In this document: positions 20,913-31,464 of the stretch, piece by piece | Layout of the letters: every line of letters begins with the position of its first letter | Numbering within the stretch: position 1 is the stretch's first letter | Assembly: GCF_012562605.1 (NCBI RefSeq) | Contig: NZ_CP046224.1 | Span: 177,304 to 241,303 of the forward strand | DNA: 64,000 nucleotides | Reading direction: 5' to 3' | Origin: Enterobacteriaceae endosymbiont of Plateumaris sericea | GTDB lineage: Bacteria; Pseudomonadota; Gammaproteobacteria; Enterobacterales; Enterobacteriaceae | Translations under genes and position numbers: made by a program | Notes under the pieces: model-generated | The model's database searches: none | Told to the model about the DNA's origin: nothing | What the model saw: the letters and a program-made list of their open reading frames with translations, nothing else

Positions 20913-21455
20913 TTAATCTTCTTTAGGAATATTAATGTTTTCAATATAAACATCTAAAATATTAATACCAAAATTATATTTTTTTATTATTAATTGTAAT
21001 TTATTTTTAATTTCATTACTTATTATATTATTGTTTTTAGTTAAAATATAATTTATTGTTAAATTACCTATTACTTCATTTAAAACACTATTAATAGATT
21101 GTTTAAAACTATATAATAAATCATTATTAGAAAATGTGTATACTAATGGATCATAAATTTTATATTCTACCATTATTTTTATATTAACTAAATTTAAGTC
21201 TGCAGTTAACAATATACTATCTGTCATAATTTGCTTTACAGAAAATGTATCTACAAAATAGATTTTATCTAAAAAAGTATATTTCCAATGTAAACCTGGA
21301 GAAACTATATTATGTATTTTACCTAATCTAAGAATAATACCTTGACCTGTATTTTTAATTATGTAAAATCCATTAATAAAAAAATATAGACAAATTAATA
21401 ATAAAGAAATTAAAAAATATTTTATTTTTTTTTTATCAGAATTATTTTTATTCAT
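20913..21455 (-). CDS. hflK: HflK-like SPFH protein, truncated at both ends
   Basis: HflK is the partner of HflC in the FtsH-regulating complex. The 180-residue product keeps the membrane anchor (about 13-30). It also keeps the SPFH core: GQGIILRLGKIHNIVSPGLHWK aligns with E. coli RGVVTRFGKFSHLVEPGLNWK, and FGINILDVYIENINIPKED aligns with GITLLDVNFQAARPPEE. It lacks the long Gly-rich N-terminal tail and everything after the SPFH domain (E. coli has 419 residues). The cut point is the same as in hflC. It lies 143 bases after miaA; hfq and hflX, which separate them in E. coli, are gone. Confidence 0.83.
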   Translation of the reverse strand: MNKNNSDKKKIKYFLISLLLICLYFFINGFYIIKNTGQGIILRLGKIHNIVSPGLHWKYTFLDKIYFVDTFSVKQIMTDSILLTADLNLVNIKIMVEYKIYDPLVYTFSNNDLLYSFKQSINSVLNEVIGNLTINYILTKNNNIISNEIKNKLQLIIKKYNFGINILDVYIENINIPKED

Positions 21456-21598
21456 ATTACTTTAATTGTTATTTAAAATAAAAATTATATTTTTTATATA
21501 ATTCTATTAATTTATAGAAAATATATAATTGTTTATATCATAATTTTAATTAATTATAAAATTATTTTTATAAGAGTAAAATATTTATTTAATTATAA

Positions 21599-22537
21599 TT
21601 AAATAAATATTTTATTTATAACTTTTGCTATAGAATTATATGCAAGATCTAAATCTTCACTATTTAACCAATGTATATTATTCCAATTTCTAAGCCATGT
21701 TAATTGTTTTTTAGCTAAATGACGTGTAGATAAAATTATTTGATTAATCATATCTGTATAATTTATTTGATTTTGTATATAAGAATACATTTGTTTATAA
21801 CCAATACAACGCATTGAAGGAAAATTCATTTGTAATTTTTTATTATATAAAAGATTTCTTACCTCTAATTCGAATCCAAATTGAAACATTTTCATTAATC
21901 TCATATTTATAGCATCATATAATTTTGTACGGTTATAATAAGTTATTCCAAATTGATATATTTTATAAGGAATTTTATTCCTTTTAATTTTAATAAGTTT
22001 GCTTAACGGTTGTCCTGTTAAAAAAAATACTTCTAATGCTCTTAAATTTCTTTGTAAATCAGAAGGATGAATTTTATTTGCAGAACATAAATCTATTTTA
22101 TTTAACATATCATGTAAAGATTTATATTTATTATTCTTAATTTTACTAATAATTCTATTACGTATTTGAATATTAGTAGATGGTAATGGAGAAATAGGAT
22201 CAATTAATTTTTTATAATAAAACATACTTCCACCAACTAATAATGGTATTTTCCCTTTTTTTATAATTTTTTTAATAATTATTAAAGAATCATGATAAAA
22301 ATCAAATACAGAGTAATATTCATATGGTTCTTTAATATCAATTAACCAATGTTTTGTATAAAAAAAATCTTTTTTATTTGGTTTAGCAGTACCTATGTCC
22401 ATTCCTTTATATATTAAAGAAGAATCTACACTTATTAATTCAATGGGAAAATTTTTAGATAATTTCATTGCTAAATTAGTTTTACCTGAAGCTGTAGTAC
22501 CCATTAAAAATATTACTGGTGGTAATTTATTATTCAT
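21599..22537 (-). CDS. miaA: tRNA dimethylallyltransferase
   Basis: MiaA adds a dimethylallyl group to A37 of tRNAs that read codons starting with U, the first step of ms2i6A. The tRNA-Phe and tRNA-Trp of this window are likely targets, since each has A37 after the anticodon. The 312 residues have the P-loop GTTASGKT at 13-20, ISVDSSLIYKGMDIGTAKP, and LVGGSMFYYK. RHLAKKQLTWLRNW near the C-terminus completes the family pattern. The length equals E. coli (316). The start overlaps the end of mutL by 8 bases, indicating coupled translation. Confidence 0.96.
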   Translation of the reverse strand: MNNKLPPVIFLMGTTASGKTNLAMKLSKNFPIELISVDSSLIYKGMDIGTAKPNKKDFFYTKHWLIDIKEPYEYYSVFDFYHDSLIIIKKIIKKGKIPLLVGGSMFYYKKLIDPISPLPSTNIQIRNRIISKIKNNKYKSLHDMLNKIDLCSANKIHPSDLQRNLRALEVFFLTGQPLSKLIKIKRNKIPYKIYQFGITYYNRTKLYDAINMRLMKMFQFGFELEVRNLLYNKKLQMNFPSMRCIGYKQMYSYIQNQINYTDMINQIILSTRHLAKKQLTWLRNWNNIHWLNSEDLDLAYNSIAKVINKIFI

Positions 22538-24251
22538 ATAATATATTATTAAAATTTATTGGATGAAATAATTTTGTAATTGAAACAATATTATTTTCAG
22601 AATTTAATAATTCAAATTCCATTAATAAATCAATTATGTTGAAATAACTCCATATTTTTTTTATATTTACTATATATTTAATAATCCATTTTAATAGTTC
22701 TTTTAAAGATAAATCATGTTTAATTAAATAATATTTAAATAAACATTTAAAAAAAATTTGCATTTCAATATTTAATAATAAAGATGGTATAGATATTAAT
22801 TTAAATTTATATTTATCTAATTTATTTATAAAAAAATTAAACCCTAAAATTTTTAATGTTTTTTTTAACTTAATTAAAATATCTAATTCTTCTTTTATTA
22901 ATTTTATTTGTATATTTAAATATATAATTTCAATGTTATTTTGATTCTTTAAATAAAATTTATATTTCATATTTAATAATAAAAATTCTATTTTTTTTAC
23001 AGAAATATAAAATAAAATATTATTTTTTTCAATTATAATCCAAGTATTTTTTACTATTGTTCTTAATATACCAAAATTTTTAAAATAAAATAAAGGAATA
23101 TTCTTTAATGAAATTAATTTTTTTTTTTTAATTTTATTAAATAAAATATCATTATAATGTATATCTAAATTTTTAAAAATTTCATTATTTAATTTATAAT
23201 TTTTTTCATAATTATGATTTTTTTGATTTTTATCAATAAGACTATTTTTATAAAATGATGAGTAATTTAATATACTTTTATGAAAAAAATTATAAATTAA
23301 TTCTACTTGATAAAAATTTACATCTTTTTTTTGAGGATGTATATTAAGATCAATATTTTTTGGTTCTATTTCTAAATAAATTAAAAATGATTGATTATAA
23401 TAAAAACCAAATTTAATTTTACATATTTCTTTAATAATATGATTAATGAATTTATTATTAATAATACGATTATTAATATAAAAATATTTTTTTATATTAT
23501 TTGAATAATATTTACTTTGAGGTAAAGTAATCCAACCAAACAAATTCATTGTATGATAATTTGAGTTTATTTTTAATGATTGTTTAATAAAATCTTTACC
23601 ACATATATTTGTTATTCTATCAATATAAGAAATATTATTTTCTACTTTAGGAAAATTGTAAATAATTTTATTATTATATATAAACTTAATACCTATATTT
23701 AATCTCATTAAAATTACAGATTTAACAATATTTTTAATATGTAAAAATTCTATATTATTATTAAAGATAAATTTTCTTCTTACTGGAATATTATAAAAAA
23801 GATCTAATACTTCTATTGTTGTTCCTACAGAATTTGGTGATGGTTTTAAATAAATTATATTATTATCCATACCTTCTGTATATATTTCCCAAGCTATTTT
23901 TTGATATGTTGTTTTTGAAATAATTTTTATTCTAGATACATTTTTAATACTAGTTAATGCTTCTCCTCTAAAACCAAAACTTTTAAAACATTCTAAATCA
24001 TCTAAATTTTTTATTTTACTTGTTGCATATTTTTTAAAACATAATAATAAATCATCTTTAGACATCCCAATTCCATTATCATTAATTTTAATTAATTTCA
24101 TTCCTCCTTTTTCAACATATATATTGATTTGAGATGATAAAGCATCAATACTATTTTCAATCAGTTCTTTAACTACAGCTGATGGTTTATCAATAACTTC
24201 TCCAGCAGCTATTTGTTTTATAACTTGTTTAGGTAATATTTTAATAGACAT
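22530..24251 (-). CDS. mutL: DNA mismatch repair protein MutL
   Basis: MutL couples mismatch recognition by MutS to the repair machinery. The N-terminal GHKL ATPase is well kept: IKILPKQVIKQIAAGEV, VVKELIENSIDA, DNGIGM and GFRGEAL. The long middle linker is AT-driven (Lys, Asn, Ile), and the C-terminal dimerisation domain is present but diverged. The start at 24251 (MSIKILP) matches E. coli and gives 573 residues. An upstream in-frame ATG at 24317 would run back through the tRNA-Gly gene and is rejected. The order tRNA-Gly, mutL, miaA suggests one transcript. Confidence 0.94.
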   Translation of the reverse strand: MSIKILPKQVIKQIAAGEVIDKPSAVVKELIENSIDALSSQINIYVEKGGMKLIKINDNGIGMSKDDLLLCFKKYATSKIKNLDDLECFKSFGFRGEALTSIKNVSRIKIISKTTYQKIAWEIYTEGMDNNIIYLKPSPNSVGTTIEVLDLFYNIPVRRKFIFNNNIEFLHIKNIVKSVILMRLNIGIKFIYNNKIIYNFPKVENNISYIDRITNICGKDFIKQSLKINSNYHTMNLFGWITLPQSKYYSNNIKKYFYINNRIINNKFINHIIKEICKIKFGFYYNQSFLIYLEIEPKNIDLNIHPQKKDVNFYQVELIYNFFHKSILNYSSFYKNSLIDKNQKNHNYEKNYKLNNEIFKNLDIHYNDILFNKIKKKKLISLKNIPLFYFKNFGILRTIVKNTWIIIEKNNILFYISVKKIEFLLLNMKYKFYLKNQNNIEIIYLNIQIKLIKEELDILIKLKKTLKILGFNFFINKLDKYKFKLISIPSLLLNIEMQIFFKCLFKYYLIKHDLSLKELLKWIIKYIVNIKKIWSYFNIIDLLMEFELLNSENNIVSITKLFHPINFNNILYE

Positions 24252-24272
24252 TTGTTCTGTAAAATTATTTTT

Positions 24273-24349
24273 TGGAGCGGGAAACGAGATTCGAACTCGC
24301 GACCCCAACCATGGCAAGGTTGTACTCTACCAATCTGAGCTATTCCCGC
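24273..24349 (-). tRNA. glyV: tRNA-Gly (GCC)
   Basis: A complete cloverleaf read on the minus strand: acceptor GCGGGAA pairs with TTCCCGC, the anticodon loop is TTGCCAT with GCC anticodon, and the T arm is GCGAG TTCGAAT CTCGT. The discriminator is U and the CCA end is encoded, unlike the other three tRNAs of the window. It lies 48 bases after orn and 21 bases before mutL. In E. coli the glyVXY cluster also follows orn. The specific symbol is by position and is less sure than the identity. Confidence 0.96.
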
Positions 24350-24397
24350 ATAATAAAATATATTTTAATATCATTTAAAAAATATTAATATTTATTA

Positions 24398-24940
24398 TTA
24401 AATATTAAAAAAATTTTGTCTATAAAATTTTAATTCTTCTAATGATTGATATATATCTTTTATAGCACTATGTTTATTATTTTTTTTAAATTTAATTAAA
24501 TTGTTTATTTTCCATCTTTTTACTAATTCTTTTATAGTACTTACATCAATATTACGATAATGAAAATATTTTTCTAAATTAGGCATATAATTATACATAA
24601 ATCTTCTATCTTGACAAATACTATTTCCACACATAGGAGATGTGTGGGGGGTAACCCATAATTTTAAAAAATCTAAAATATATTGTTCAGTTTGTTTTTC
24701 ATTAAATATACTTTGTATTACTCTATTAATTAATCCAGTTTTTTTATGTGTTTTTTTATTCCATTGATCCATATTATCTAATTCTTTTTTAGATTGATAA
24801 ATTGCTATTATAGGACCTTCTTTTAATATATTTAAATTATTATCTGTAATTATAACAGCTATTTCAATAATACGATTTAAATTAGGATTTAATCCTGTCA
24901 TTTCTAGATCTATCCATATTAAATTATTATTTTTTATCAT
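24398..24940 (-). CDS. orn: Oligoribonuclease
   Basis: Orn is a 3'-5' exonuclease of the DEDD family that finishes RNA decay by degrading two- to five-base fragments. The 180 residues equal the E. coli length (181). Catalytic acids are visible: Asp11 and Glu13 in WIDLEMTGLNP, the Asp of CQDRRFMYNYMP, and the His and Asp of HSAIKDIYQSL. It is upstream of tRNA-Gly on the same strand. It is essential in E. coli, which agrees with its retention here. Confidence 0.96.
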   Translation of the reverse strand: MIKNNNLIWIDLEMTGLNPNLNRIIEIAVIITDNNLNILKEGPIIAIYQSKKELDNMDQWNKKTHKKTGLINRVIQSIFNEKQTEQYILDFLKLWVTPHTSPMCGNSICQDRRFMYNYMPNLEKYFHYRNIDVSTIKELVKRWKINNLIKFKKNNKHSAIKDIYQSLEELKFYRQNFFNI

Positions 24941-25164
24941 AAGAAATACAATATATATAATTAAAAATTACTAAATTTTCAATTTTATAAAATTATAAGT
25001 TAAAATTATAAGTTTATTAATAAATAATGATTTTATCATATCACAATTGAATATTAATTCAATATCATTATATAAACGATATTTAAATAAATAATAATAA
25101 TTTATTATTTTATATAAAAATTTTATATTTATAAAAAATATTAATTAATTTTATTTAATGATAC

Positions 25165-25743
25165 CTAATTTTTATTTTTAAAACGAGAAACATAAGATTT
25201 ATTCCTAATATCTATTTTAATTTTATCACCTATTTTAATAAACGAAGGAACTTTAATTATTTCTCCATTACTAAGAGTTGCTTGTTTGCTAACATTATTT
25301 ATTGTTTCAGTTTTTAAATTCATACTTGTATTTATAATTGTTAATTTAATAAAATTTGGTAAAGTAATAAATATAGGAAATTGATTCCAAAAAGTTATGT
25401 TATAAAATGTATTAGGTATTAACCATTTATATTTATTTTTTATTATCAATTTATTAATTATTATTTGTTCAAAATTTTCTTTATACATAAAATGATAACA
25501 ATTATTTTTTTCATTATATAAATAAATTAAATCATTTTCTTTTATATCTGCAGTATTTAAAGAATCAGTTGATTTAAAAGTTTTATCAATTAATTTTTCA
25601 GTAATTAAATTACGCATTTTAATTCTTACAAATGCTTGACCTTTTCCTGGTTTTACAAAATCACTTGATTCTATAGAATATGGTTTATTTAAAAATATAA
25701 ATTTCATACCAATTTTAAAATTATTACTAGAATAATTAACCAT
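25165..25743 (-). CDS. efp: Elongation factor P
   Basis: EF-P binds stalled ribosomes and promotes peptide-bond formation at runs of proline. The 192-residue product has all three barrel domains, and Lys34 is kept in the tip motif KPGKGQAF. In Enterobacterales this lysine is extended with beta-lysine by EpmA and EpmB, which are not in this window. Other matches are EKTFKSTDS, ATLSNGEIIKVPSF and the C-terminal YVSR. It is next to the groE operon, as in E. coli, but the intervening genes (including epmB) are gone. Confidence 0.95.
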   Translation of the reverse strand: MVNYSSNNFKIGMKFIFLNKPYSIESSDFVKPGKGQAFVRIKMRNLITEKLIDKTFKSTDSLNTADIKENDLIYLYNEKNNCYHFMYKENFEQIIINKLIIKNKYKWLIPNTFYNITFWNQFPIFITLPNFIKLTIINTSMNLKTETINNVSKQATLSNGEIIKVPSFIKIGDKIKIDIRNKSYVSRFKNKN

Positions 25744-25917
25744 TATTATATATATAACCTCAAAATAATAAATATAATAATGAATATTATATTATTAAAA
25801 ATAATAAATATAATAATATATTATTATATAAATAATATTAGAAATAATTAAAAATATTTATTTTAAAATTCTTAATAATTAAGAATAGTATTATTTTACT
25901 CAAATAAAACAAATAAA

Positions 25918-25945
25918 TGCTGTGCTTTTTTAAAAAAGCACAGCA
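25918..25945 (-). terminator. Perfect 14-bp-arm hairpin downstream of groEL
   Basis: The arm TGCTGTGCTTTTTT is followed at once by its exact complement, forming a 28-base perfect palindrome, 57 bases after the groEL stop. On the minus strand it is followed by a T-rich tract (ATTTATTTGTTTTATTTG). Its GC-containing stem stands out from the surrounding nearly pure AT sequence, so it is probably the groESL terminator. Confidence 0.8.
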
Positions 25946-26002
25946 AATTACTTAAGTATTTTATATCAATTTAAAAATATATTTATAAATATATTTTTAT
26001 TA

Positions 26003-27667
<1,665 letters not shown>

Positions 27668-27719
27668 TTAAATTAAATTAATATTTCTATGAATAACAAT
27701 TTGTATCTAAAAATATTTT

Positions 27720-28013
27720 TTATTCTTTTACAATAGCTAAAATATCACTTTCTGACATAATTAATACTTCTTTATCGTCAATTTTTTCTGTTTTAACATT
27801 ATAACCATCATTAAATATTACTATATCTCCTTTTTTTACATCTAATGATTTTACTTGACCATTATCTAGTATACGACCTTTACCTACAGCTAAAACTTCT
27901 CCACGTGTAGATTTTCCAACAGCAGAACCTGTTAATACAATACCACCTGAAGATTTAGTTTCAATTTTTTTACGTTTAACAATTACACGATCATGTAATG
28001 GACGAATGTTCAT
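27720..28013 (-). CDS. groES: Co-chaperonin GroES
   Basis: The 97-residue heptameric lid for GroEL. It starts [14 protein letters not shown], has the mobile loop around [21 protein letters not shown], and ends DILAIVKE, all as in E. coli. The gene lies 73 bases upstream of groEL in the standard operon. It is preceded by AAGGAAAA and, further up, by a heat-shock-type promoter. It is divergent from dcuA. Confidence 0.99.
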   Translation of the reverse strand: MNIRPLHDRVIVKRKKIETKSSGGIVLTGSAVGKSTRGEVLAVGKGRILDNGQVKSLDVKKGDIVIFNDGYNVKTEKIDDKEVLIMSESDILAIVKE

Positions 28014-28098
28014 TAAATAATTTTCCTTATAATTAAGTATAGTTAATCAACTTTTTAATTAAAATTAATTTATTTTATTAAGTAAGGTGACCTGAAAC

Positions 28099-28125
28099 AT
28101 AAGGACATATTTTATCGGTTTCAAG
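28099..28125 (-). promoter_or_regulatory. Sigma-32 (RpoH) type promoter of groESL
   Basis: Read on the minus strand, CTTGAAA (28125-28119) is followed after 14 bases by CCTTAT (28104-28099). The RpoH consensus is CTTGAAA, a 13-15 base spacer, then CCCCAT. The E. coli groE promoter has the same layout. It lies about 90 bases upstream of the groES start. The -10 box has lost two Cs to T but stays recognisable. The -35 part also forms an inverted repeat with CCTGAAAC at 28091-28098. Confidence 0.75.
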
Positions 28126-28279
28126 GCCTATCTTTTAAAAAAAATTAAATATAATTAATTATATAATAATTTAATAAAAAATTAATGAGAAATAGAATTT
28201 TTTTTATAAAAAGTGTAGGTTATAAAATATATTGTTTTATTTTTTAGATTATAAATAAAACTAAAATTAAAGGCAGATT

Positions 28280-29557
28280 ATGATTTGTATACAATTAGTT
28301 ATTATTTTATTACTTATATATATAGGTTCTAAATCAGGTGGTATGGCATTAGGTTTATTTGGAACTTTTGGAGTATTAATTTTAACATTATTATTTCATA
28401 ATACAATTGGTAATATTCCATTTGATGTTATAGAAATTATCTTATCTGTTATTATTGCAATTTCTGTTGTTGATTTATCTGGGGGAATGGAATATTTAGT
28501 ATTATATATGAATAAATTTTTGTCTAAAAGGAAAAAATATATTATTATTGTTTCTCCTTTAATAACATATTTTATTACTTTATTATCAGGAACCGGACAT
28601 ACTGCACTTTCAATTTTTCCTGTTATTATTAATATATCGAAAAAAAATGGTATAAAACCAGTATATCCATTATCAATATCAGTAGTTGCTTCCCAAATTG
28701 CAGTTACAGCATCACCTATATCTGCATCAGTAATTTATTTATCAAAAATATTAGATCCATTAGGAATTAGTTATAATCAATTATTAATAATTTTGATTCC
28801 ATCAACATTTATATCAATTTTAATTACTTCGATAATAATTAATTTTTTTAAAACTAATAAAAAACAAAATTTCTTAAATACTAATAATATTTTTTTTGAA
28901 AAAAAAATATTAAATAAAAAAAGTGGTAAATATTCAATTTTATTATTTTTAATGGGAATTATAATAACTCTTACATATAATATTTTATGTGATTATGTTT
29001 TTTCTAATAAAATAAAAATTTTATCAAGAACAGAATCAACAATAATATTTATGTTAACCACTGCATTAATAATATCTATTATATGTAAAATTAAAATAAA
29101 AAAAATTACTGATACTAATATTTTTAAATCAGGTATTAATGCTTGTATTTGTGTAATGGGAGTATCTTGGTTAGGAGATACTTTTATAAAATCACATTTT
29201 CATGAAATCAAATTTATGATTTTAAATATAGTACAACAACATCCTTGGATGTTATCTATTATCTTATTTTTTATAACATCTTTATTTTATTCCCAAGCAG
29301 CAACAACAAAAGCAATAATACCAAGTTTAATTACTTTAGGAATTTCTCCTAAAATTATAATAGGATCATTTACAGCAGTTTCTGCTCTTTTTTTATTTCC
29401 AATATATCCAACTTTATTAACTGCAGTAGAAATGGATGATACTGGTTCAACTAAAATAGGTAATTATATTTTTAATCATTCTTTTTTAATACCAGGAATT
29501 ATAATTACTAGTTTATCAATTATATTAAGTTTTTTTATAGAAAGAATGATATTATAA
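28280..29557 (+). CDS. dcuA: Anaerobic C4-dicarboxylate antiporter DcuA
   Basis: A polytopic inner-membrane carrier for aspartate, fumarate, malate and succinate. The 425-residue product is hydrophobic throughout, with about ten or more membrane spans. Segments fit DcuA better than DcuB: GNIPFDVIEIILSVIIAIS, CICVMGVSWLGDTF, YSQAATTKAIIP and MDDTGSTKIGNYIFNHSF. In E. coli dcuA lies with aspA and fxsA beside groES. Here aspA (aspartase) is missing and dcuA directly faces groES, so the carrier is uncoupled from aspartate-to-fumarate conversion at this locus. It may supply aspartate or exchange dicarboxylates with the host (inference). AAAGGCAG precedes the ATG. Confidence 0.92.
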   Translation: MICIQLVIILLLIYIGSKSGGMALGLFGTFGVLILTLLFHNTIGNIPFDVIEIILSVIIAISVVDLSGGMEYLVLYMNKFLSKRKKYIIIVSPLITYFITLLSGTGHTALSIFPVIINISKKNGIKPVYPLSISVVASQIAVTASPISASVIYLSKILDPLGISYNQLLIILIPSTFISILITSIIINFFKTNKKQNFLNTNNIFFEKKILNKKSGKYSILLFLMGIIITLTYNILCDYVFSNKIKILSRTESTIIFMLTTALIISIICKIKIKKITDTNIFKSGINACICVMGVSWLGDTFIKSHFHEIKFMILNIVQQHPWMLSIILFFITSLFYSQAATTKAIIPSLITLGISPKIIIGSFTAVSALFLFPIYPTLLTAVEMDDTGSTKIGNYIFNHSFLIPGIIITSLSIILSFFIERMIL

Positions 29558-29600
29558 AAATTATTTTTAATAAATAATTTTTATAATTAATAATAAACTA

Positions 29601-29630
29601 TTGACGTTAGATAGTAATTATTGTCATAAT
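29601..29630 (+). promoter_or_regulatory. Sigma-70 type promoter for tRNA-Phe
   Basis: TTGACG (29601-29606) and CATAAT (29625-29630) are separated by 18 bases and end 19 bases before the tRNA-Phe gene. Both boxes are near consensus, and few other intergenic regions here contain such a G/C-holding -35 box. The position fits a dedicated tRNA promoter. Confidence 0.65.
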
Positions 29631-29649
29631 AGAATTGCTTTTTTTATAT

Positions 29650-29722
29650 GCCCGGATAGCTCAGTTGGTAGAGCAGTGGACTGAAAATCCCCGTGTCGGT
29701 GGTTCAATTCCACCTTCGGGCA
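29650..29722 (+). tRNA. pheT: tRNA-Phe (GAA)
   Basis: Cloverleaf with acceptor GCCCGGA/TTCGGGC, D arm GCTC...GAGC, anticodon loop CTGAAAA with anticodon GAA, and T arm GGTGG TTCAATT CCACC. It closely follows E. coli tRNA-Phe. The anticodon stem GTGGA/TCCCC has one U-C mismatch (28-42) where E. coli has G-C. CCA is not encoded. Its last base is one base from the stop codon of the convergent fabA. The symbol is nominal. Confidence 0.96.
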
Positions 29723-29723
29723 T

Positions 29724-30239
29724 TTAATTTTTTTTTATTAATCCTACTTTTAAATTATTAGCTTTATATATTAATTTACTATCAATTATTGCTGTTCCTG
29801 TAGCAATACCAATAATCATATAATTTTTATTAATAATACGTTTTAAATTAATATAATAAGTTAATTTTTTAGATTCAGGTAATACTTCTCTAATAAATTT
29901 AACATTTCGTACTCCTAAAGCTCTTCCTTTGCCTTCAAAACCTAACCAACCTAAATAAAACCCAACTAACTGAAACATTGAATCTAATCCCAAACATCCT
30001 GGCATGATAGGATCATTAAAAAAATGATAAGAGAAAAACCATATTTTAGGATGAATATATAAATTTGCTTCTACATATCCCTTATTGTATTCTCCTCCAT
30101 CTTTTGTAATCTTAACTATGTTATCTATTAATAATAATTTACCAGAAGATAATTTTGGATTTTTATTATTAAATAATTTTCCATAACTAGCAATAATTAA
30201 TTCTTTTTTAGAAAAAAAATTTTTTTTATGTGTCATCAT
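29724..30239 (-). CDS. fabA: 3-hydroxydecanoyl-ACP dehydratase / isomerase
   Basis: FabA dehydrates 3-hydroxydecanoyl-ACP and isomerises the product, the entry to unsaturated fatty acids. The 171 residues equal the E. coli length (172). Active-site His72 is in FSYHFFNDPIMPG and Asp86 in CLGLDSMFQL. GFYLGWLGFEGKGRALG and the C-terminal LKVGL follow. It stays next to ompA, as in E. coli, with lonH and matP lost between. With acpS it shows that membrane lipid synthesis is retained. Confidence 0.96.
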   Translation of the reverse strand: MMTHKKNFFSKKELIIASYGKLFNNKNPKLSSGKLLLIDNIVKITKDGGEYNKGYVEANLYIHPKIWFFSYHFFNDPIMPGCLGLDSMFQLVGFYLGWLGFEGKGRALGVRNVKFIREVLPESKKLTYYINLKRIINKNYMIIGIATGTAIIDSKLIYKANNLKVGLIKKN

Positions 30240-30336
30240 ATTAATATTACTTATAAAAATTTATATTATTAATTTTTATAAAAATAATGATTAAAAATTT
30301 TAATAAAATTAAATTTTTTATAATACTGAATACTTA

Positions 30337-30376
30337 AATAAGTAATACAGAAATATAAATTTCTGTATTACTTATT
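30337..30376 (-). terminator. Long hairpin after ompA
   Basis: The arms AATAAGTAATACAGAAAT and its exact complement enclose a 4-base loop, starting 33 bases after the ompA stop. On the minus strand the hairpin is followed by a mixed T-rich stretch, not a clean T run. It also lies between ompA and fabA, both on the minus strand, so it likely separates their transcripts and may protect the ompA mRNA 3' end. Confidence 0.7.
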
Positions 30377-30408
30377 TATTAAAATTAAAATATAAAATAA
30401 TTAACTTT

Positions 30409-31464
30409 TTAAAAAAAAAATTTCATAGGATAAAATCCTGAAATATCTATTTCTACCATACGATCTGATTCTAAACAATTTTTTAATAATTGATAATTAT
30501 TAAATTTTTTACAATCTGTATTGTCTTCTGATCTAATACTTCCTAATCCTTGTATAAAAAGATATTTTTTTAATATACCTTTTGAAACTAAATATTCAGA
30601 TACTATGTTTGCTCTTTTTTTAGAAAGAGATAAATTATATTTTTTTTTACCAATAAAATCAGTGAAACCTACAATATGTATAGCATTATTTTGATAATTA
30701 ATAGTTTTTAATCTTTTAATAATTGAATCTAATGTTCTTTTAGATTGTTCTTGTAAAGTAGAATCATTAAATTTAAAAAAGATATTAGATTTTATATTAA
30801 AACGATTATTACTTAATCTTTTATATAAAATTGTATTAATTATTTTAGCAGGTTTATGTTTATTAAAAAAATATGATAAGCCAAAAACTAACATTGAGTT
30901 ATTAGTTTCTTGACCAACCATATCATTGTCTCCAATTTTTCTTGTAAATTGATATTCTAATCTAGAAGACCAATTATTATTTATTTTATATTCACCACCT
31001 AAGGACATTAATGGAGTAGCATTATAAAAATAATCATAAAAATTATAATTATTTTTAACATCTATACGTGTAATAATAGCACCTAAACGACTATATAAAT
31101 CTAAATTTCCAAAAATTGGATAAGAAATTTTTGTAGATAATTGTATACCTTGTGCCTTAAATGAATTAGTTGTATTTTTATAATGATGAGAAATTAATCC
31201 TAACCAATCATAACCTAATTCAAAATTTAAGTAACGATTTTCTTTATATCCTAAAAATAATCCACTACCTAATTTATTTATCTTTGAAAAATCTTTTGGA
31301 TTAATACTACTAAAACCTAAAAGATTATCATATTGTGACCATCCAATTTTTGATCCTAAATACCAATTATTTTTATTATTTTTAACAGTATCAGCTATGA
31401 CATTATTAATATTATAGAAAAAACTAATAAATATTGTTGCAATTACAATAACTATTTTTTTCAT
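30409..31464 (-). CDS. ompA: Outer membrane protein A
   Basis: OmpA anchors the outer membrane to peptidoglycan. The 351-residue product has a signal peptide (hydrophobic 4-20, likely cut after VIA near residue 24). An eight-stranded barrel to about residue 195 includes NWYLGSKIGWSQYD, FELGYDWLG, DLYSRLGA and RLEYQFTRKIGD. A C-terminal peptidoglycan-binding domain from about 215 has HIVGFTDFIGKKKYNLSLSKKRA and DRMVEIDISG. The two cysteines of the C-domain (DCKKF, KNCLE) are kept. The Ala-Pro hinge of E. coli OmpA is absent. Its presence with SurA and DegP indicates a true outer membrane. Confidence 0.95.
   Translation of the reverse strand: MKKIVIVIATIFISFFYNINNVIADTVKNNKNNWYLGSKIGWSQYDNLLGFSSINPKDFSKINKLGSGLFLGYKENRYLNFELGYDWLGLISHHYKNTTNSFKAQGIQLSTKISYPIFGNLDLYSRLGAIITRIDVKNNYNFYDYFYNATPLMSLGGEYKINNNWSSRLEYQFTRKIGDNDMVGQETNNSMLVFGLSYFFNKHKPAKIINTILYKRLSNNRFNIKSNIFFKFNDSTLQEQSKRTLDSIIKRLKTINYQNNAIHIVGFTDFIGKKKYNLSLSKKRANIVSEYLVSKGILKKYLFIQGLGSIRSEDNTDCKKFNNYQLLKNCLESDRMVEIDISGFYPMKFFF

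Noticed and set aside
24252-24317. N-terminal extension of MutL (start at 24317)
   Set aside because: The added residues are translated tRNA-Gly sequence; the family start is MSIKILP at 24251.
25760-25850. Repeated ATAATAATA-type runs suggesting a satellite or regulatory repeat
   Set aside because: Irregular AT-only low complexity of the kind found in many gaps here; no fixed unit length.
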